NCBI GenBank assembly: GCA_038503065.1
Contig: JBCAMK010000005.1
Span: 124,001 to 188,000 of the forward strand
Reading direction: 5' to 3'
From: Paragyromitra xinjiangensis
Taxonomy: Eukaryota > Ascomycota > Pezizomycetes > Pezizales > Discinaceae
DNA length: 64,000 bases
Part shown: positions 62,161 to 64,000 of the stretch, one piece after another
Position numbering within the stretch: the first letter of the stretch is position 1
Layout: the number at the start of each line of letters is the position of its first letter
Notes under the pieces: model-generated
The model's input: the letters and a program-made list of their open reading frames with translations, nothing else
Databases searched by the model: none
Told to the model about the DNA's origin: nothing
Translations under genes and position numbers: made by a program

Positions 62161-63286
62161 GATGGGTTGATTTGGGATGAGTGGGGCTTTACTGAGTTGT
62201 TTGGTGGGTTAGTAGTTAATAGAATGGGGGAAAGAGGGTGGGTTTCGAGGAGGTGAGGTTAGGAGGTCTGATTAGCACTAGTTTGCGTTCGTGTGACGTG
62301 ATTAACGTCCTAGATAAGGATAGAGCTGCAAGCTTATTGAGGGTAAAAGTTTTAAACACTTCAACGCTCGTGCGTTAAAAATTCCAGAATAATATCTACT
62401 CCCAGCGGGAGAATTCAGTCAGACATAATCAAGTACCGTGAAAATCCTCGTGAAATCCTCGCGAAATGGTCCCGAAGAACACCAGGGGAGCGTTCGATCT
62501 AAAGGTCTGTCAGCGAAGCCTGAATAATAACATTGTTGCTAGTACAGTTTAGTAGTAACCTAAGCGGCCATAGCTTCTTCAGCTACATGTATCTTTCTTC
62601 CATGCCACCAAAAATCTGCTTCTGATCAAATTAAACCCGGAGAAAGTACCGAGAATAAAAGTAAACAACCAATTAGCTAATCATCTCTCATAGAGCTCGG
62701 ATACATATTTGCATACGGCACGCATCATCCTCAACCTCTAAAAGCGCCGTTACCCGGGCACGGAAAATCACTCGCCCCACCCACCCTCACGTGATACGAA
62801 TTGGAGCGGGAGATTCCGGATCCTCGATCACGCCACCAGATAGGAAGATAGACAATTCGTTAGGTGTATCTGACTACATGTACCGAAGTTATAGTGTTAC
62901 TTATTATTGCGGGTCAAACACCCAATCCGCAAAATTGATGAGGAGAATAGTCTTGTTAAAGCTGTAATATGTATACCAAGCTCATCGATGAAATCGGGGG
63001 GAGACTAGAAAGCGAACGAAATCCCACTAAAATGTTACAGAAAAAGAAAGAAAAAGGAAAAGGGCGGAGGATACACAAAGAATGTAATAGATCTCAAGAA
63101 CCATGTCCTATGTCTCAAACCCCTAAAAGCGAGAAAACTGCTTCAAGAAAACCACAGAAAGAACAAGCACTAACACAAGCGACAACCACACGGGGATATC
63201 CAGAATAGACAGAACCCAAAACACCAGCAAAAGAAGAGCTTGAATATCAAAGAGTCCAAACAGAAACAAGAAATGGGAGAAATCCC
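62161..63286. other. Intergenic
   Basis: Upstream of the Cys-rich gene and 3' flank of the subtilisin. A Lys-rich open frame at 62969-63208 (+) comes from a purine-rich stretch and is not supported. Confidence 0.5.
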
Positions 63287-64000
63287 CTATTTCCCGCTCC
63301 CGTTGTAGACTAACCACCGATTGCTTCCCGCACCGGGGTTCTTCACAGCGCCCTTATTCCTCATCGCCGTTCTAAAGATCCTCTCAGTAACCGCTGAGGC
63401 TCCAGAGATGCCCTCAGCTGACATAAGAGTAGCCGCAAGTCCAGCAACATGCGGCGAGGCCATAGAGGTCCCGGAGATGGTGTTAGTGGCGGTGGTGGAA
63501 CCCATCCATGCAGAGGTGATATCAGTGCCTGGTGCAAAGACATCGACGAATCGACCGTAATTGGAGAATGTGGAACGAGTATCAGTCCTATCAGTAGAAC
63601 CGACAGTGATACAAGAGCCAGCAGAGGCAGGAGAGGTATTGCTTGCATCCTCGTCGTTGTTGCCGGCGGCGACAACGAAAGTGATCCCGGAGTTGACGGC
63701 GGCTTCAACAGCCCGGTTGACAGCAGTGGAGTAAGTACCACCGAGAGACATGTTTGCAACCTAGCGAAACAATCAGTAACTGAATTCAAGCTACTGCTAT
63801 AAAAAAGTGGAGTACATACCGATTTCAGTGATCTCCCCTGCTTCTTTGCATCCGCAACAACCCATTGAATACCCTCGATAATTTTATCGTTACTTCCTTT
63901 CCCGTCCTTATCAAGCACCTTAACCGCAACAAGGTTGGCCTTCTTCGCAACACCATAAGTAGCACCTCCAACAATTCCCGAAACATGAGATCCATGTCCA
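63287..64000 (-). CDS. Subtilisin-like serine protease (S8, proteinase K type), 5' part beyond the window
   Basis: Secreted endoprotease of the proteinase K group that includes cuticle-degrading proteases of nematode- and insect-parasitic fungi. Exons visible: 64000-63820 (start outside) and 63760-63287, separated by a 59-base intron. The first visible residues are GHGSHVSGI, containing the catalytic His. The oxyanion-hole Asn is in VVAAGNND and the catalytic Ser in [11 protein letters not shown]. The catalytic Asp, propeptide and signal peptide would lie to the right, off the window. No C-terminal extension follows the catalytic domain, which ends [11 protein letters not shown], as usual for this group. 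All visible active-site residues are intact. Confidence 0.95.

Noticed and set aside
1..64000. CRISPR arrays, rRNA genes, retrotransposon reverse transcriptase
   Set aside because: No regularly spaced direct repeats with unique spacers, no rRNA-like conserved blocks and no reverse transcriptase motifs were seen in any frame.

Overview
This window looks like nuclear DNA of a filamentous ascomycete (Pezizomycotina). Coding regions are broken by short GT-AG introns of about 52 to 120 bases, several with CTAAC or CTGAC branch sites. The recognisable genes are typical of mould genomes: a fungal nitrilase, a PL1 pectate lyase, a cerato-platanin, a DHA1-type MFS transporter, an AA9 lytic polysaccharide monooxygenase and a proteinase K-like subtilisin. 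Gene density is low, with about a dozen supportable genes in 64 kb. A secretome mixing plant-wall enzymes, cerato-platanin and a subtilisin fits a plant-associated, saprotrophic or nematode-trapping fungus; the genus cannot be fixed from this sequence.

Layout. At 1-221 is a probable 3' end of a gene cut by the window edge. A three-exon nitrilase lies at 4262-5538. A 2.3-kb element with ~195-bp terminal inverted repeats covers 5731-8015. Several small TA-flanked inverted-repeat elements follow. The seven-exon pectate lyase is at 13856-15243. A two-exon 450-residue protein with an internal duplication is on the minus strand at 16729-18161. The intronless cerato-platanin is at 23229-23657. An unresolved charged protein lies at 24996-25949 (minus). 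A 2051-residue Q/P-rich protein in three exons fills 27543-33834 (minus). A long gene-poor stretch follows, interrupted by a 230-residue Cys-rich protein at 43527-44219 (minus). Two small single-pass membrane proteins converge at 51.1-52.4 kb. The MFS transporter at 53725-55547 carries a one-base frameshift in a T run. The AA9 LPMO is at 56728-57634 (minus), a 211-residue Cys-rich protein is at 61525-62160 (minus), and the 3' part of a subtilisin enters from the right edge at 63287-64000 (minus).

The genes form no obvious cluster. Pectate lyase, LPMO, cerato-platanin and subtilisin are all secreted and could act together on host or plant material, but they are spread out and have separate promoters; three show a TATA box 100-170 bases before the ATG.

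The intergenic DNA is a graveyard of non-autonomous, TA-flanked inverted-repeat transposons. At least ten are visible, one nested inside another, and two families have two copies each. No transposase, reverse transcriptase, rRNA, tRNA or CRISPR array was found. The most unusual noncoding signal is three pairs of a ~30-bp motif inside the 2.3-kb element, each pair spaced by exactly 43 bases.
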